NCBI RefSeq assembly: GCF_003634315.1
Contig: NZ_RBXL01000001.1
Location: 4,506,501 to 4,570,500, forward strand
DNA length: 64,000 nucleotides
Reading direction: 5' to 3'
DNA from: Thiocapsa rosea
Lineage (GTDB): Bacteria; Pseudomonadota; Gammaproteobacteria; Chromatiales; Chromatiaceae
How positions within the stretch are numbered: the stretch's first letter is position 1; each line of letters starts with the position of its first letter. A program made the position numbers and the translations under genes. Positions 44,128-57,316 of this stretch are shown in pieces. The notes below the pieces were generated by a model that saw only the letters and a list, made by a program, of their open reading frames with translations, was not told the DNA's origin and made no database searches.

Positions 44128-44919
44128 CTACTGTTCTGGTTTCCAGATGTCCTGATCGAACAGACTCGGTGCCTCTTGGACCTGCGTTGCAGCGATGAGC
44201 CAACGCCTCAACTGCTCTGGATCTTGCTCGCCCAGGATACGTTCGCGGGACGGTGGGTCGACGACGAGCCCTCGCTCGGAGAGCAAGGCGAGGATCGACT
44301 CGGCGATGCCTTGTGTGACTCCCGCTTGGCGCACGGCGTCTAAACTCTCGTAACCCTCGCGCTGCAGCAGATTGCGAAGCGTTGCGCGATGTGCGGCATC
44401 GCGGTCGTAGAGCGCCTCGATCGGGACCGGGTTACGCAGCAGACCAGGTGCACTCAGGATCTCGCCCGGACCGACTAGGCGCATCGTTTCGCCGGACCGA
44501 TAGACCTCGACCCGTCGCGGACCAATCAGACGCACCACCCAGACCTGCTGGGTGCCGCTTTGCAGCAGCTCCGCGATCTTGTCCTGCAACTCCTGCTCGT
44601 CCTGTCCGCGCGCGGCATATTCAACGGCCAATGGCGGCGCGCCCGGGATCCAGCCCCGTTCCGCGCCGGCGGGACCGATCGCGACGTCGGGTGCGCGCAA
44701 TGTACCCGAATCCGGGGTGAAGCCGGCATCGACACCGGCCCAGTCGACATCCGGATCGGTCTCCAGCGCCGCTGCGCCGATCAGATTCGTTCCGGCATGC
44801 TCGCGCCCGGAGGGCTCGCAATAGATGGGGTGACCGCTGGAGAGCTCGTAGCGGTCGCCCTCGCGGAGTTGGTCGACGCGAAACGGACCCTGTCGATCGG
44901 TGCGTGGTCGGTGCGGCAT
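44128..44919 (-). CDS. Uma2-family protein with C-terminal extension
   Basis: A 263-residue protein. Residues about 20-190 have the Uma2 fold: RYELSSGHPIYCEPSGREHA, LRAPDVAIGPAGAERGWIPG, PPLAVEYAARGQDEQELQDK and QQVWVVRLIGPRRVEVYR, with candidate catalytic Asp and Glu. The last 70 residues are helical (ATLRNLLQREGYESLDAV...ILALLSERGLVVDP). Distinct from the Uma2 at 40651; function uncertain. Alone on the minus strand. Confidence 0.75.
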   Translation of the reverse strand: MPHRPRTDRQGPFRVDQLREGDRYELSSGHPIYCEPSGREHAGTNLIGAAALETDPDVDWAGVDAGFTPDSGTLRAPDVAIGPAGAERGWIPGAPPLAVEYAARGQDEQELQDKIAELLQSGTQQVWVVRLIGPRRVEVYRSGETMRLVGPGEILSAPGLLRNPVPIEALYDRDAAHRATLRNLLQREGYESLDAVRQAGVTQGIAESILALLSERGLVVDPPSRERILGEQDPEQLRRWLIAATQVQEAPSLFDQDIWKPEQ

Positions 44920-45041
44920 CGGCGTCTCCGGGCAGGATGAATCTCTTGATATTCAAACTCAATGATAGACCAAGCGCAGCCGCCCCTTGTTCCTTGTCTG
45001 GCTTTACCCCTGACTCCGGCCATCGTCGTCTACCGAAACCA

Positions 45042-45157
45042 GTAGGATGGGTAGAGCGACAGCGAAACCCATCCAGACCGCGCCAAGGGCATCAGGCCGA
45101 AACCCGCAAACGCGGCGGTTTGGAGGATGGGTTTCGCTGTCGCTCTACCCATCCTAC
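45042..45157. repeat. 116-base inverted-repeat element, copy B
   Basis: Perfect 33-base terminal inverted repeats at 45042-45074 and 45125-45157, starting GTAGGATGGGTAGAGC. The 50-base centre CCGCGCCAAG...ACGCGGCGGTTTGGA is closely similar to that of copy C at 54298. It lies 23 bases beyond the 3' end of the dihydroorotate-dehydrogenase-like gene. Confidence 0.9.
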
Positions 45158-45179
45158 GCCTTCATCAAGGTTTAAGGTG

Positions 45180-46196
45180 CTACACCATCACACCCGGCGA
45201 GAAGCTGTAGCTGTCCAGGATGTTGACGTAGTTGGCGCGCTCGAGCTCAGCCGGGTTCGGGACCGAGATGGCGCTGACGCGGCCGCGGAAGTCGTCCACG
45301 GACTCGAATCCCTGCTCCTCCATCCAGTCTTGGATGCCCGCCAGGATCTGCGCGGTGTAGGCCGGTCCCTTGCCGAGGAGCGCGCTGCACAGGTGCACCA
45401 CGTCGGCGCCTGCGAGCAGGAGCTTGATGGCGTCGGCGGAGGTGTGCACGCCGCCGGTCGCACCGAGCGAGAGGCCGTCGAAACGTCCGTAGAGGATGGC
45501 GATCCAGCGCATGGCGAGTAGGGCCTCGGCGGAGGTCGAGGGGTGCAGGCTCGATTGCAGACGCAGACTGTCGATGTTGATGTCGGGCTGGTAGAAGCGG
45601 TTGAAGAGGGCCACACCGTTGGCGCCGGCGGCGGCGACCTGGCCGACGAAGTTTCCGATGGAGCTGAAGCTCGGGGAGAGCTTCATGTTGATCGGGATCT
45701 GGATGTGTCCGCGCAGCTCGCGCAGGAGCTCGAGGTAACGCTCCTCGACCTGAAGCCCGGTCTGGGTGACATCCCCGGCGACATAGTAGACGTTGAGCTC
45801 CAGGGCATCTGCACCGGCCTGTTGCAGCTCGGTGGCGTGTTTGATCCAGCCTCCGGGCGTGACGCCGTTGAGACTGGCGATGACCGGGATATCGAGTGCC
45901 TCCTTGAGCTTGCGGATGTTGTCCAGATAGCGCTCGAGCGCGCCCTCGAAGTCATGATGAACGGGCAGAAAACCGCTCTCGGCCTCGCCGAAACCGATGT
46001 CTTGATGGTGCAGGAAGCGCACCATGCTCTCGGATTCGGCGGTCACGGCCTCTTCGAAGAGCGACCACATGATGATGGCCGCGGCGCCGTGGTCTTCGAG
46101 CTCGCGCGCGATGGCGACACTTTTGGACAGCGGCGAGGCGGAGGGGACCAGCGGATTCTTGATCGTCAGCCCGAGATAGTTGGTCGTGAGATCCAT
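45180..46196 (-). CDS. Dihydroorotate dehydrogenase-like flavoprotein
   Basis: A 338-residue FMN-binding TIM barrel of the class 1 dihydroorotate dehydrogenase family: YLGLTIKNPLVPSASPLSKS, IPVIASLNGVTPGGW, ALELNVYYVA, IPINMKLSPSF and SLGATGGVHTSADAIKLLLAGAD. It carries no Fe-S motif. Such paralogues often stand beside nifJ and are not the main pyrimidine enzyme; the true substrate is unknown. GGAG lies eight bases before ATG 46196. It follows nifJ on the same strand after 240 bases that hold a repeat. Confidence 0.85.
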   Translation of the reverse strand: MDLTTNYLGLTIKNPLVPSASPLSKSVAIARELEDHGAAAIIMWSLFEEAVTAESESMVRFLHHQDIGFGEAESGFLPVHHDFEGALERYLDNIRKLKEALDIPVIASLNGVTPGGWIKHATELQQAGADALELNVYYVAGDVTQTGLQVEERYLELLRELRGHIQIPINMKLSPSFSSIGNFVGQVAAAGANGVALFNRFYQPDINIDSLRLQSSLHPSTSAEALLAMRWIAILYGRFDGLSLGATGGVHTSADAIKLLLAGADVVHLCSALLGKGPAYTAQILAGIQDWMEEQGFESVDDFRGRVSAISVPNPAELERANYVNILDSYSFSPGVMV

Positions 46197-46347
46197 AGGG
46201 TTTGCTCCGGCAAGGAATAAGGGGTCGCCCGTCGGTGATCGGCTGGAGTGGTCGTGGTCGGGGGCCGGGGCGACTTAACCCGGCCCCCGCGGAGGCGCGA
46301 TGCCTCTGCTTCCGCGATCCGCGGCTCCCGGCGATTGTCGAAAATGA

Positions 46348-46436
46348 ATAGCTCAAACCGCGCTGGCTCCAGCAGTTGTCGGAGCTGGCGCGGCCAAGCC
46401 AATCCATAAAACGACGCATATCGCACCGGGCGCGGT

Positions 46437-46439
<3 letters not shown>
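46348..46439. repeat. Inverted-repeat element at the 3' end of nifJ
   Basis: Arms AAACCGCGC and GCGCGGTTT enclose a segment with ACGACGCATATCGC near its right end, the same right-hand end as at 38487-38576. The nifJ stop TAA (46437-46439) lies in it. A strong inner stem is CTGGCTCCAGC...GGAGCTGGCGCGG. Confidence 0.7.
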
Positions 46440-50045
<3,606 letters not shown>

Positions 50046-50376
50046 CAGAGCGATCCCCGGATGAATAGGGTAGGTTAGACCGGCAACGCGGAGGGGCTGC
50101 GCTGTACTCCGACTCGGCGGCTGGCGCAGCCCGAAGCGAGACGGGAGCCGAGTAACGGCCTCAACTATAGCCCGAAACGCTGTTGGATTGACGGTCGTTT
50201 TCGTGTGCTTTCAAACGAATCGACCTCGGCATGATCCGGATCAGGTCGGTCCTTTTTGCACCTTGATGGTGCTGATCTCGGGATCCGCATGCGCGCGAGC
50301 GCCCGTTCATGACGATTGGGTTACGGTTCTATTTCTGGAACAATGCAGCGCGACTCATCGGCATGCGGATCGGAAC
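50046..50376. promoter_or_regulatory. Divergent nifJ / phosphate permease promoter region
   Basis: A 331-base space between two divergent genes. No confident promoter or operator is seen. Open frames running through it on the plus strand are upstream extensions of the permease frame with no ribosome site. Confidence 0.4.
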
Positions 50377-51966
50377 ATGGAGCTGACACACCTCAACGAG
50401 CTTGAAAAGGCGACCAAGAAGGGTCGGATACAGCTCTTTCGCCTCGGCATCGGCTTGCTCTTCATCATCGGGGTCATGCTCTACACCGTCGTCAGGGTCG
50501 ATGTCACGCACGGCGGCAGTCTCTTCATCGTGATCGCCGCCATGATCGGCGGCTACATGGCGATGAACATCGGCGCGAACGATGTCGCCAACAACGTGGG
50601 TCCGGCGGTCGGCTCGAGGGCCTTGACCTTGGGCGGCGCACTCATCATCGCGGCCATCTTCGAGGCGGCCGGAGCGATCATCGCGGGCGGCGAGGTGATC
50701 GGGACCATCCGCAGCGGCATCATCGACCCGAACCTCATCGCGAGCGCCGACACCTTCGTCTGGGTCATGATGGCGGCACTCTTGGCCGCCGCGGTGTGGC
50801 TGAACATCGCCACCGTCATGGGGGCGCCCGTCTCGACCACGCATTCGATCGTCGGCGCCGTGCTGGGTGCCGGGATCGCGTCGAGCGGGCTCGGGATCGC
50901 CGATTGGGACACCGTGGCGAAGATCGTCGCAAGCTGGGTCATCTCGCCTGTCATGGGAGGTGCGATCGGCGCCGGCTTTTTGTACTTGATCAAGCGCACC
51001 ATCACCTACCGCACCGACTTGGTTGCCTCCTCGCGTCAGGCTGTACCCTATCTGGTCGCCGCCATGGCGTTCGCCTTCGGCACCTACCTGATGCTCAAGG
51101 GGCTGAATCGGATCTGGAACGTGAACATCCAGCAGGCCCTGGGCGTCGGCGTCGTGCTGGCGATGCTGGTCTTCTGGGGCGCCCGCCCGATCATCGAACG
51201 TCAGGCCCGGCGGATCGGCAACTCCAAGGAAGGAGTCAATCAGCTCTTTACCGTGCCGCTGATCTTCGCCGCAGCCTTGCTGAGCTTTGCGCACGGCTCG
51301 AACGATGTCGCCAACGCCGTCGGGCCGCTTGCCGCGATCGTCGAGGTCGTCGGATCGGGCACCGGGGAGATCACGGCGGCGGCACCGATCCCCTTGTGGG
51401 TCATGATCGTGGGCGCGCTCGGGATCGCGATCGGACTTGGCCTGTACGGGCCGAAGGTGATCCGCACGGTCGGCTCGGAGATCACCGAGCTCGACCAGAT
51501 GCGCGCCTACTGCATCGCGATGGCGGCAACCGTGACGGTCATCCTCGCCAGCCAGCTCGGACTTCCGGTGAGCACGACGCATGTCGCCGTCGGCGCGGTC
51601 TTCGGTGTGGGTTTTTTGCGCGAGTATCTCAAGAGTCAATACGCCCGGATGCTCGAAACCATCAAATCGCATCATCCCGAGGGCGATCAAGCCGCCATCG
51701 ATGCCTTCCTTGCGAAATTCGCCAAGGCGTCGATCAACGAGAAGGGACGCATGCTGCGCGAGCTCAAACGCAAGGCCAAGCGCAGCATGGACCCGGCCCA
51801 TTTCTCCAAGCTCGAGCGCCAAAGCCTGCGCAAGGTCTATCGCCAAGAGCTGGTGAAACGCTCCCAGCTGCTCAAGATCGTCGCTGCGTGGGTGATCACG
51901 GTGCCCGCATCCGCGCTCATGGCGGCGATGCTGTTTTTCATGATCAAGGGGATGTTGATCGATTGA
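50377..51966 (+). CDS. pitA: PitA-family inorganic phosphate transporter
   Basis: A 529-residue permease with about 10-11 membrane helices. The duplicated PHO4/Pit signature is clear: GANDVANNVGPAVGSRA at about 65 and HGSNDVANAVGPLAAI at about 307, each with a matching STTH loop (APVSTTHSIVGAVLG, LPVSTTHVAVGAVFG). A hydrophilic stretch of about 85 residues (about 425-510) precedes the last helix. Transports phosphate, usually as a metal-phosphate complex, with protons. Start at 50377 (MELTHLNELEK) chosen as the first Met before the hydrophobic core. Confidence 0.92.
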   Translation: MELTHLNELEKATKKGRIQLFRLGIGLLFIIGVMLYTVVRVDVTHGGSLFIVIAAMIGGYMAMNIGANDVANNVGPAVGSRALTLGGALIIAAIFEAAGAIIAGGEVIGTIRSGIIDPNLIASADTFVWVMMAALLAAAVWLNIATVMGAPVSTTHSIVGAVLGAGIASSGLGIADWDTVAKIVASWVISPVMGGAIGAGFLYLIKRTITYRTDLVASSRQAVPYLVAAMAFAFGTYLMLKGLNRIWNVNIQQALGVGVVLAMLVFWGARPIIERQARRIGNSKEGVNQLFTVPLIFAAALLSFAHGSNDVANAVGPLAAIVEVVGSGTGEITAAAPIPLWVMIVGALGIAIGLGLYGPKVIRTVGSEITELDQMRAYCIAMAATVTVILASQLGLPVSTTHVAVGAVFGVGFLREYLKSQYARMLETIKSHHPEGDQAAIDAFLAKFAKASINEKGRMLRELKRKAKRSMDPAHFSKLERQSLRKVYRQELVKRSQLLKIVAAWVITVPASALMAAMLFFMIKGMLID

Positions 51967-51994
51967 TGCGGGCGAAGCCGTATGGACAAGCGCC

Positions 51995-52024
51995 GTAGGG
52001 TGGACAAGCGCAGCGCAGTCCACC
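51995..52024. terminator. Hairpin repeat between convergent pitA and rimI
   Basis: GGTGGAC and GTCCACC form a stem around AAGCGCAGCGCA, in a GTAGGGTGGACAAGCG motif common as a dispersed repeat. It lies between two convergent genes, which suits a bidirectional terminator. Confidence 0.5.
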
Positions 52025-52032
52025 AGCACCCG

Positions 52033-52524
52033 CTACAGCGCGCGCGCCAGCACGACCGCGTCCTCGCGCCCCTTGGCGGCGGGGTAATAGCCGGGCCGCT
52101 GGCCGATCTCGCAGAATCCCTCGGAGGCATAAAGCGCACGGGCACGGCTGTTTGACGCGCGCACCTCGAGGAAGGCGCTGTCCGCCCGGCGCGTGCGTGC
52201 GAACGTCATCAGATGGCGGAGCAGGCGGCGGCCGAGTCCTCGGCCTTGCCAATCGGGATGGATACAGAGATTGAGAATGTGACACTCGCCGACGGCGACC
52301 GCCATCGCGGCATGGGCGACGATCTCACCGTCGAGCTCGCCCACCCAGCAGGAGTAGCCGACCCGCAGACAGTCGCGGAAGATGCCTTCCGTCCACGGGT
52401 GCTCGTAAGCGGCGCGATCCGCTGCGCAGACGGTCTCGACATCCCGCTCGGTCATGGCCCTGAGGCGCAAGGCGAGGGGGAGGGCGGGCTCGGCGCAGGC
52501 TCTTTGCATCGTCGCTTCTTGCAT
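52033..52524 (-). CDS. rimI: RimI-like N-alpha-acetyltransferase
   Basis: A GNAT of up to 163 residues, close to RimI: LRAMTERDVETVCAADRAAYEHPW, GECHILNLCIHPDWQGRGLGRRLL (acetyl-CoA loop) and FLEVRASNSRARALYASEGFCEIG. It acetylates the N-terminal Ala of ribosomal protein S18. Starts at 52524 or 52509 are both possible. RimI usually neighbours tsaB or dnaI-type genes; here it is divergent from prfC. Confidence 0.9.
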   Translation of the reverse strand: MQEATMQRACAEPALPLALRLRAMTERDVETVCAADRAAYEHPWTEGIFRDCLRVGYSCWVGELDGEIVAHAAMAVAVGECHILNLCIHPDWQGRGLGRRLLRHLMTFARTRRADSAFLEVRASNSRARALYASEGFCEIGQRPGYYPAAKGREDAVVLARAL

Positions 52525-52711
52525 CGTCTAATCGGCTCGAATCATCTGTTTCGGGTGATGGTGCGGCGCGGTGGCGCGCACCCGGACCCCGCAGTATACC
52601 GACCGGAGCGTTCGCCTGAACCGCGAACGCGCGCTTTAGGTGAAGAGCAGGCGCTTCAAGTCTATAATTCCGCGGTTTAGTCGCACGCAGCCCGGACTGC
52701 ACAGATCCCCC

Positions 52712-54292
52712 ATGAGCGAGCTTCAAGACCAACTCAACCGGCGTCGTACCTTCGCCATCATCTCCCATCCGGACGCCGGCAAGACCACCCTGACCGAGAA
52801 GCTGTTGCTGTTCGGGGGTGCCATCCAGCTCGCGGGGACGGTGAAGGGACGCAAGGCGGCTCGGCATGCCACCTCGGACTGGATGGAGCTCGAGAAGGAA
52901 CGCGGCATCTCGGTGACCTCTTCGGTGATGCAGTTTCCCTACGGAGACAGCATCGTCAACCTGCTCGACACCCCCGGGCACCAGGATTTCTCGGAGGACA
53001 CCTATCGGACGCTGACCGCGGTCGATTCCGCCCTGATGGTCATCGACGTGGCCAAAGGCGTCGAGGAGCGGACCATCAAGCTGATGGAGGTCTGTCGCCT
53101 GCGGAACACGCCGATTCTGACCTTTATCAACAAGCTCGACCGCGAGGGCCGCGACGCCATCGAGGTTCTCGACGAGGTCGAGGATATTCTCAAGATCCAA
53201 TGCGCGCCCGTCACCTGGCCGATCGGGATGGGTAAACGCTTCAAAGGCGTCTACGACCTGCGCTTCGATCGGACGAATCTCTTCAGCGCGCAGCACGGCG
53301 GGCGTATCACCGAAGGCGAGGTCATTCAAGGGATCGACAACCCGCGCATGGACGAGGTGCTCGGCGACCAGGCCGACGAGCTGCGCATCGAGATGGAGCT
53401 GGTCCAGGGTGCGAGCCATCCGCTTGATCTGGATGCCTACATCGCCGGTCGGCAGACGCCGGTCTTCTTCGGATCGGCGATCAACAACTTCGGCGTGCGC
53501 GAGCTGCTCGACGCCTTCGTCGCGTACGCACCGCCACCGCGTCCACGCGCAACACTGCAACGCCCGGTGGATCCCGCCGAAGAGCCTTTTACCGGGTTCG
53601 TCTTCAAGATCCAGGCAAACATGGACCCGGCACATCGTGACCGGGTGGCCTTTCTGCGCGTCTGCTCGGGCAGCTACAAGAAGGGCATGAAGATGCGTCA
53701 CGTGCGCATCGGCAAGACCATTCAGGTCGCGAACGCCATTACCTTCCAGGCCGACGAGCGTCGCCACGTGGAAGAGGCTTGGCCGGGCGACATCATCGGC
53801 CTGCACAACCACGGCACGATCCAGATCGGCGATACCTTCAGCGAGGGCGAGGAGCTGAAATACGGCGGCATCCCGTACTTTGCCCCCGAGCTGTTCCGTC
53901 GCGTCGTCCTCAAGGATCCGCTGCGTATGAAGGCCCTGCAAAAGGGCGTGGTGCAGCTTTCCGAGGAGGGTGCGACCCAGGTCTTCAGGCCACTCAAGAA
54001 CAACGACATGATCCTGGGCGCCGTCGGCATCCTGCAGTTCGATGTCGCCGCTTATCGCCTGAAGGACGAGTACGGCGTCGAGGCCCTGTTCGAGCCCGCC
54101 AACGTGAAGACCGCGCGCTGGGTCGTCTGCGAGGACGCGAAACGCCTCGAACAGTTCAAGGAGAAAAACTACGAGAACCTCGCACTGGACGGCGACGACC
54201 AGCTGGTCTACCTGGCGCCGACTCGCGTCAACCTGGATCTCGCCCAAGAGCGCTGGCCCGACGTGCGGTTCCTTGCGACGCGCGAGCTGTAA
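52712..54292 (+). CDS. prfC: Peptide chain release factor 3
   Basis: A 526-residue GTPase. G motifs: [11 protein letters not shown] (G1), [13 protein letters not shown] (G2), [18 protein letters not shown] (G3) and NKLDREGRD (G4). It removes RF1/RF2 from the ribosome after termination. Length and C-terminus ([12 protein letters not shown]) match RF3. ATG 52712 begins [17 protein letters not shown] 116-base repeat starts five bases after its stop. Confidence 0.97.
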   Translation: MSELQDQLNRRRTFAIISHPDAGKTTLTEKLLLFGGAIQLAGTVKGRKAARHATSDWMELEKERGISVTSSVMQFPYGDSIVNLLDTPGHQDFSEDTYRTLTAVDSALMVIDVAKGVEERTIKLMEVCRLRNTPILTFINKLDREGRDAIEVLDEVEDILKIQCAPVTWPIGMGKRFKGVYDLRFDRTNLFSAQHGGRITEGEVIQGIDNPRMDEVLGDQADELRIEMELVQGASHPLDLDAYIAGRQTPVFFGSAINNFGVRELLDAFVAYAPPPRPRATLQRPVDPAEEPFTGFVFKIQANMDPAHRDRVAFLRVCSGSYKKGMKMRHVRIGKTIQVANAITFQADERRHVEEAWPGDIIGLHNHGTIQIGDTFSEGEELKYGGIPYFAPELFRRVVLKDPLRMKALQKGVVQLSEEGATQVFRPLKNNDMILGAVGILQFDVAAYRLKDEYGVEALFEPANVKTARWVVCEDAKRLEQFKEKNYENLALDGDDQLVYLAPTRVNLDLAQERWPDVRFLATREL

Positions 54293-54297
54293 TACGC

Positions 54298-54413
54298 GTA
54301 GGATGGGTAGAGCCTCAGCGAAACCCATCCAGCCCGCGCCAAGCGCATCGGACCGAAACCCGGCAACGCGGCGGTTTGGAGGATGGGTTTCGCTGAAGCT
54401 CTACTCATCCTAC
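54298..54413. repeat. 116-base inverted-repeat element, copy C
   Basis: Inverted arms at 54298-54330 and 54381-54413 differ at two positions. Length, arms and centre match copy B at 45042-45157. It lies directly between prfC and the left dif-like junction. Confidence 0.9.
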
Positions 54414-54423
54414 GAGATCAGCA

Positions 54424-54442
54424 TGATTTCGCATAATGTATA
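54424..54442. other. Left junction of the dif-bounded element (half dif site)
   Basis: Nineteen bases TGATTTCGCATAATGTATA are identical to 57986-58004, covering the XerC arm and centre of the dif site. The expected XerD arm is replaced by CCGCGTCGCC. This is what integration by XerCD into dif would leave at one end. Confidence 0.8.
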
Positions 54443-54599
54443 CCGCGTCGCCATCGTCCCCGGATCCCTGTCAATACCACTGGAAGGGAAATCTAACCGA
54501 CCCTGCGAAGGTAGGCAACCCCTACACGGTCAAAATGTCCGGTTATGATGCCCCGTAAAGACCTTGGCATACCGCGCAAGGCCAACCAGGGGAGCCAGC

Positions 54600-55010
54600 A
54601 TGTCATTCGGGAAGAACATTCGGCGCATGCGCCAAGACAACGGCTGGACACTGCTCCAACTGTCCCAGCGGACCGGCATCAAGGTCGGTCATCTGTCGAA
54701 GCTTGAGCAGGACGAAGGAGACCCGAAGCTGTCGACGCTGCAGAAGCTCATGGATGCCTTCAGCTGCTCACCGGATGCCTTGTTGATGGACACCGACAAG
54801 ATGGACGCCGACGCCATCCTGAAGCTGCTGTTGGAACGCACGATGAACCTTGAACCCAGAAGCAAGGTGGCGTTGATCGAGGTCATCGACGGTTACTGTC
54901 GGGCGTGTGGCATGGAACAAGCCTTCGCGCCCGGAAACCGCCTGTGGCTGAACTTCTGGACGGAGCCGCCCGAGCGGATCGCGATCCAGAATGCGACGGA
55001 AGACGGTTAG
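54600..55010 (+). CDS. XRE-family repressor of the dif element
   Basis: A 136-residue protein with an N-terminal helix-turn-helix (FGKNIRRMRQDNGWTLLQLSQRTGIKVGHLSKLEQ) and a C-terminal part of unknown fold. AGGGGAGCC precedes ATG 54600. It is transcribed toward the replication genes from the other end, as expected for a phage repressor analogous to RstR/TlcR. The target operator is not identified. Confidence 0.82.
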   Translation: MSFGKNIRRMRQDNGWTLLQLSQRTGIKVGHLSKLEQDEGDPKLSTLQKLMDAFSCSPDALLMDTDKMDADAILKLLLERTMNLEPRSKVALIEVIDGYCRACGMEQAFAPGNRLWLNFWTEPPERIAIQNATEDG

Positions 55011-55467
55011 GGTAGGGAAGGTGAGGCAACAGGACGGGGCTCAGGGTGCGCAGCCCTTCGGGGTCCATACGTGGAGCGGCTACGCCGCGTTGGGTCGGTC
55101 TGCAAGGTCTATATGCTCCGGATATCGCATCGGTAGAGCACGGTTCGCCACGTGCTGAAAGGGCGTGCCATCGTCTGAGCATCGATCACTCGCGCTGTCA
55201 CCCTCACAGGAGACGCAGGAGCTATCGACACTTCTATAGACGATCCTCACCGAGCTGATCGACGCTCAGCCGAGGAGGGACGGCCTTTTAGGGTCATGCT
55301 GACGTCATCGAGTGCAGAGGGCACAACAGACAGGCACGTCACAACGGGCATGGATGGGCCTATCACGTGCGGTTGTGAAGAGGGGCCTTCAGGGAGAGGG
55401 GTTCGGGGGGCGTCGCTCGTCCCGAGAAACGATCCGGGGCTGAGATGCCCCGGGTCAACCGGTCCGA
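55011..55467. other. Gene-free stretch inside the element
   Basis: About 457 bases between the convergent repressor gene and the last small gene. Open frames here have no ribosome site or recognisable product. It may hold transcription stops or packaging signals of the phage; I cannot show either. Confidence 0.4.
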
Positions 55468-55704
55468 TCAGGGAAACGCCAGGAGCTCGAAGTCCGCCCA
55501 GTAGTCACGCGCTTGAAGCGGACAACAGAAGCCGACCGGGACCGAAGTCGGCTCGTTGCCAAAGGGGCCGATACCGAAGTCGCGTTCGATGTGCACGCAG
55601 AGCGCGGGGCGGAAGATGCCGCCGAGCCTGTCGAAGTAGACGCCGAACACCGAGCGATAGGGCGGAAGCGATCGAAGCGCGGGGGCTTGGGGATGGAGAT
55701 ACAT
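55468..55704 (-). CDS. Small hypothetical protein of the dif element
   Basis: A 78-residue open frame from ATG 55704, with GAGG nine bases upstream. It contains GVYFDRLGGIFRPALCVHIE and QARDYWADFELLAFP, a composition unlike a random GC-rich frame. No transmembrane helix, so not a coat protein. It is the last gene of the minus-strand operon. Function unknown. Confidence 0.5.
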   Translation of the reverse strand: MYLHPQAPALRSLPPYRSVFGVYFDRLGGIFRPALCVHIERDFGIGPFGNEPTSVPVGFCCPLQARDYWADFELLAFP

Positions 55705-55751
55705 GGTCAGGGCCTCGCAGGGTTGCAGGGAGGAAAAACGTAACAAGCCAA

Positions 55752-56045
55752 TCAGGCCGCGATGGCTTGCGGCTTGGTCGGCTGCTCCGCAACGAGCCGA
55801 TAGCGCTTGAGAAGCTCCAACAGCTCGATTCGTTGGGTTTCGGGTTCGATGGTATTGATCACAGAGAAGACCGCGCACGCGATCGAATGCAATTGCTCGT
55901 GATCATCGTCTTGACCTACCAACAACGCGTATTCGGCAGCGCCCCACAATTGATCGGCAGCAACCCGAAGCGACGCATCCAAACACCTCGACGACGCCAA
56001 AGGCCGGAGAATGCGAAAGGCAACACGTTCAATGACTCTACTCAT
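55752..56045 (-). CDS. Hypothetical protein of the dif element
   Basis: A 97-residue helical protein from ATG 56045, preceded by GGGGGAAA. It includes SLRVAADQLWGAAEYALLVG and a C-terminal helix RIELLELLKRYRLVAEQ. Place and size would fit a phage single-stranded DNA-binding or accessory protein, but I see no OB-fold signature. Function unknown. Confidence 0.55.
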   Translation of the reverse strand: MSRVIERVAFRILRPLASSRCLDASLRVAADQLWGAAEYALLVGQDDDHEQLHSIACAVFSVINTIEPETQRIELLELLKRYRLVAEQPTKPQAIAA

Positions 56046-56169
56046 GGTTTCCCCCTGTTGAAACGCTTGATGGACCACACCGACGCCACGCCGAAGCGCG
56101 CCGTTCGTTCCCCGGACACACACCCGAGCGCTTCGCGACAGCGCCGGAGTCCACCGACGCCGGACGCTC

Positions 56170-56195
56170 GCGCACGGCCCTGGTGGGCCGTGCGC
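56170..56195. other. Perfect 11-bp hairpin, candidate phage origin
   Basis: GCGCACGGCCC and GGGCCGTGCGC pair perfectly around TGGT in the 230-base gap below the replication gene. A second palindrome, GCACCGCGGTGC, follows about 80 bases later. Filamentous-phage initiators nick at hairpin origins; a terminator is the alternative. Confidence 0.35.
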
Positions 56196-56275
56196 AGCGC
56201 CCGGCTTGGCGGCCTGTTTGCGCCTTGCTGTGTTGCCCGGGTCAACACCGGTTCACGCACCGCGGTGCGCACCGG

Positions 56276-57316
56276 CTACGCCGCCCGCAACCTATAAAGA
56301 TCCGCCCAACTGTCGACCATGCGCGATTCAATCAAAGGACGGCGGAAGGGAACAACATTTCCGTGAGACAGGTCAGCGTCAGATAAGCCAGCATCCCGCA
56401 ACGCTTTTAGGTTGCGATACCACGCGGACTTGGATTGCATGTCACGAGCCTTGTCCCACCCGTACGCTTTGATCAACGCCCAACACGCATGAGCGGCTTT
56501 CGCCTGTCCGTCAGTCTCAACCACTGCTCTGATTCGCTCTTGAAGGTTCATTTCAGTTACCTTTGCATCGCCTAGCATTCTGTTAAAATACTCTGTCCAC
56601 TCTTTTTTCAATTCACTTGCACTCACCAACCACCACGATTTGCCCGCTCGTTCACGCCACCATTGAGCACCGAGGGTAAGCTCAAGCCGCAACAAACAAC
56701 CCGCCGCCTCGATCTCATCATCGGTATAGCGCCGACCCTGGTAATCCCTCTTTTTCATCAAATAACGCAGATGCGGACCCTTGGCGTAAGCCTTTCCCTT
56801 GCGGATCCGGCTCGATTTGCTCCAATACACCGTGTCCCCGGCCTGTTGTTCGACCCTATAACGTTGGCCCTCACAGTTTTTCAACACTGACAACGCGGCC
56901 CGCACATCGGGGAGACTGTCCAACAGAAGCATCCCGGTGACGTCGACCCGAGACACGATCCACTGTCCCACCGACGGGGAGCTCTGCAAGCCTTGGGCAT
57001 CGAAGACCATCGCCGCCATGCCGCGAACGCATCCTGAAAGATCCAACGCCGAAGCCGGCCCGGCTCCGAAAACCGCATCGCCATCACCGAAGACACGACC
57101 GGGCGAGCCCTGTATCCAAAGCGCGTCACCGCCGGGCTTGAAGTTGATCTGATGAGAGTCGGATCGTATGGAATCCCATGCGGTGGTTTCCCAACACAGT
57201 TCGCCGGTTTTCGGGTTGAAGCGCCGGATCCGATCGCCGAGACCGAGCAACGTCTCGCGGTCCTCCTCGCAGAGAAGATCCAAGGGCAAGCGAGCGGTAA
57301 TCCAGTCAACCAGCAT
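56276..57316 (-). CDS. Phage/plasmid replication protein, II/X family
   Basis: A 346-residue rolling-circle initiator of the filamentous-phage gene II/X (Phage_CRI) family. Seen: MLVDWITARLPLDLL, QINFKPGGDALWIQGSPGRV, VSRVDVTGMLLLDS with the metal/DNA-binding D-x-T block, and TVYWSKSSRIRKGKAYAKGPHL with the Lys/Tyr-rich nicking region. The C-terminal half (LRLELTLGAQWW) matches the X domain. The start at 57316 overlaps the upstream gene by 11 bases, so the pair is coupled; an extension to 57391 is less likely. Expected to nick and replicate the element's circular form. Confidence 0.85.
   Translation of the reverse strand: MLVDWITARLPLDLLCEEDRETLLGLGDRIRRFNPKTGELCWETTAWDSIRSDSHQINFKPGGDALWIQGSPGRVFGDGDAVFGAGPASALDLSGCVRGMAAMVFDAQGLQSSPSVGQWIVSRVDVTGMLLLDSLPDVRAALSVLKNCEGQRYRVEQQAGDTVYWSKSSRIRKGKAYAKGPHLRYLMKKRDYQGRRYTDDEIEAAGCLLRLELTLGAQWWRERAGKSWWLVSASELKKEWTEYFNRMLGDAKVTEMNLQERIRAVVETDGQAKAAHACWALIKAYGWDKARDMQSKSAWYRNLKALRDAGLSDADLSHGNVVPFRRPLIESRMVDSWADLYRLRAA

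Noticed and set aside
56042-56272. Extra small gene between the two minus-strand phage genes
   Set aside because: Arg-rich frame with no ribosome site, crossing perfect palindromes; better explained as a structured spacer.
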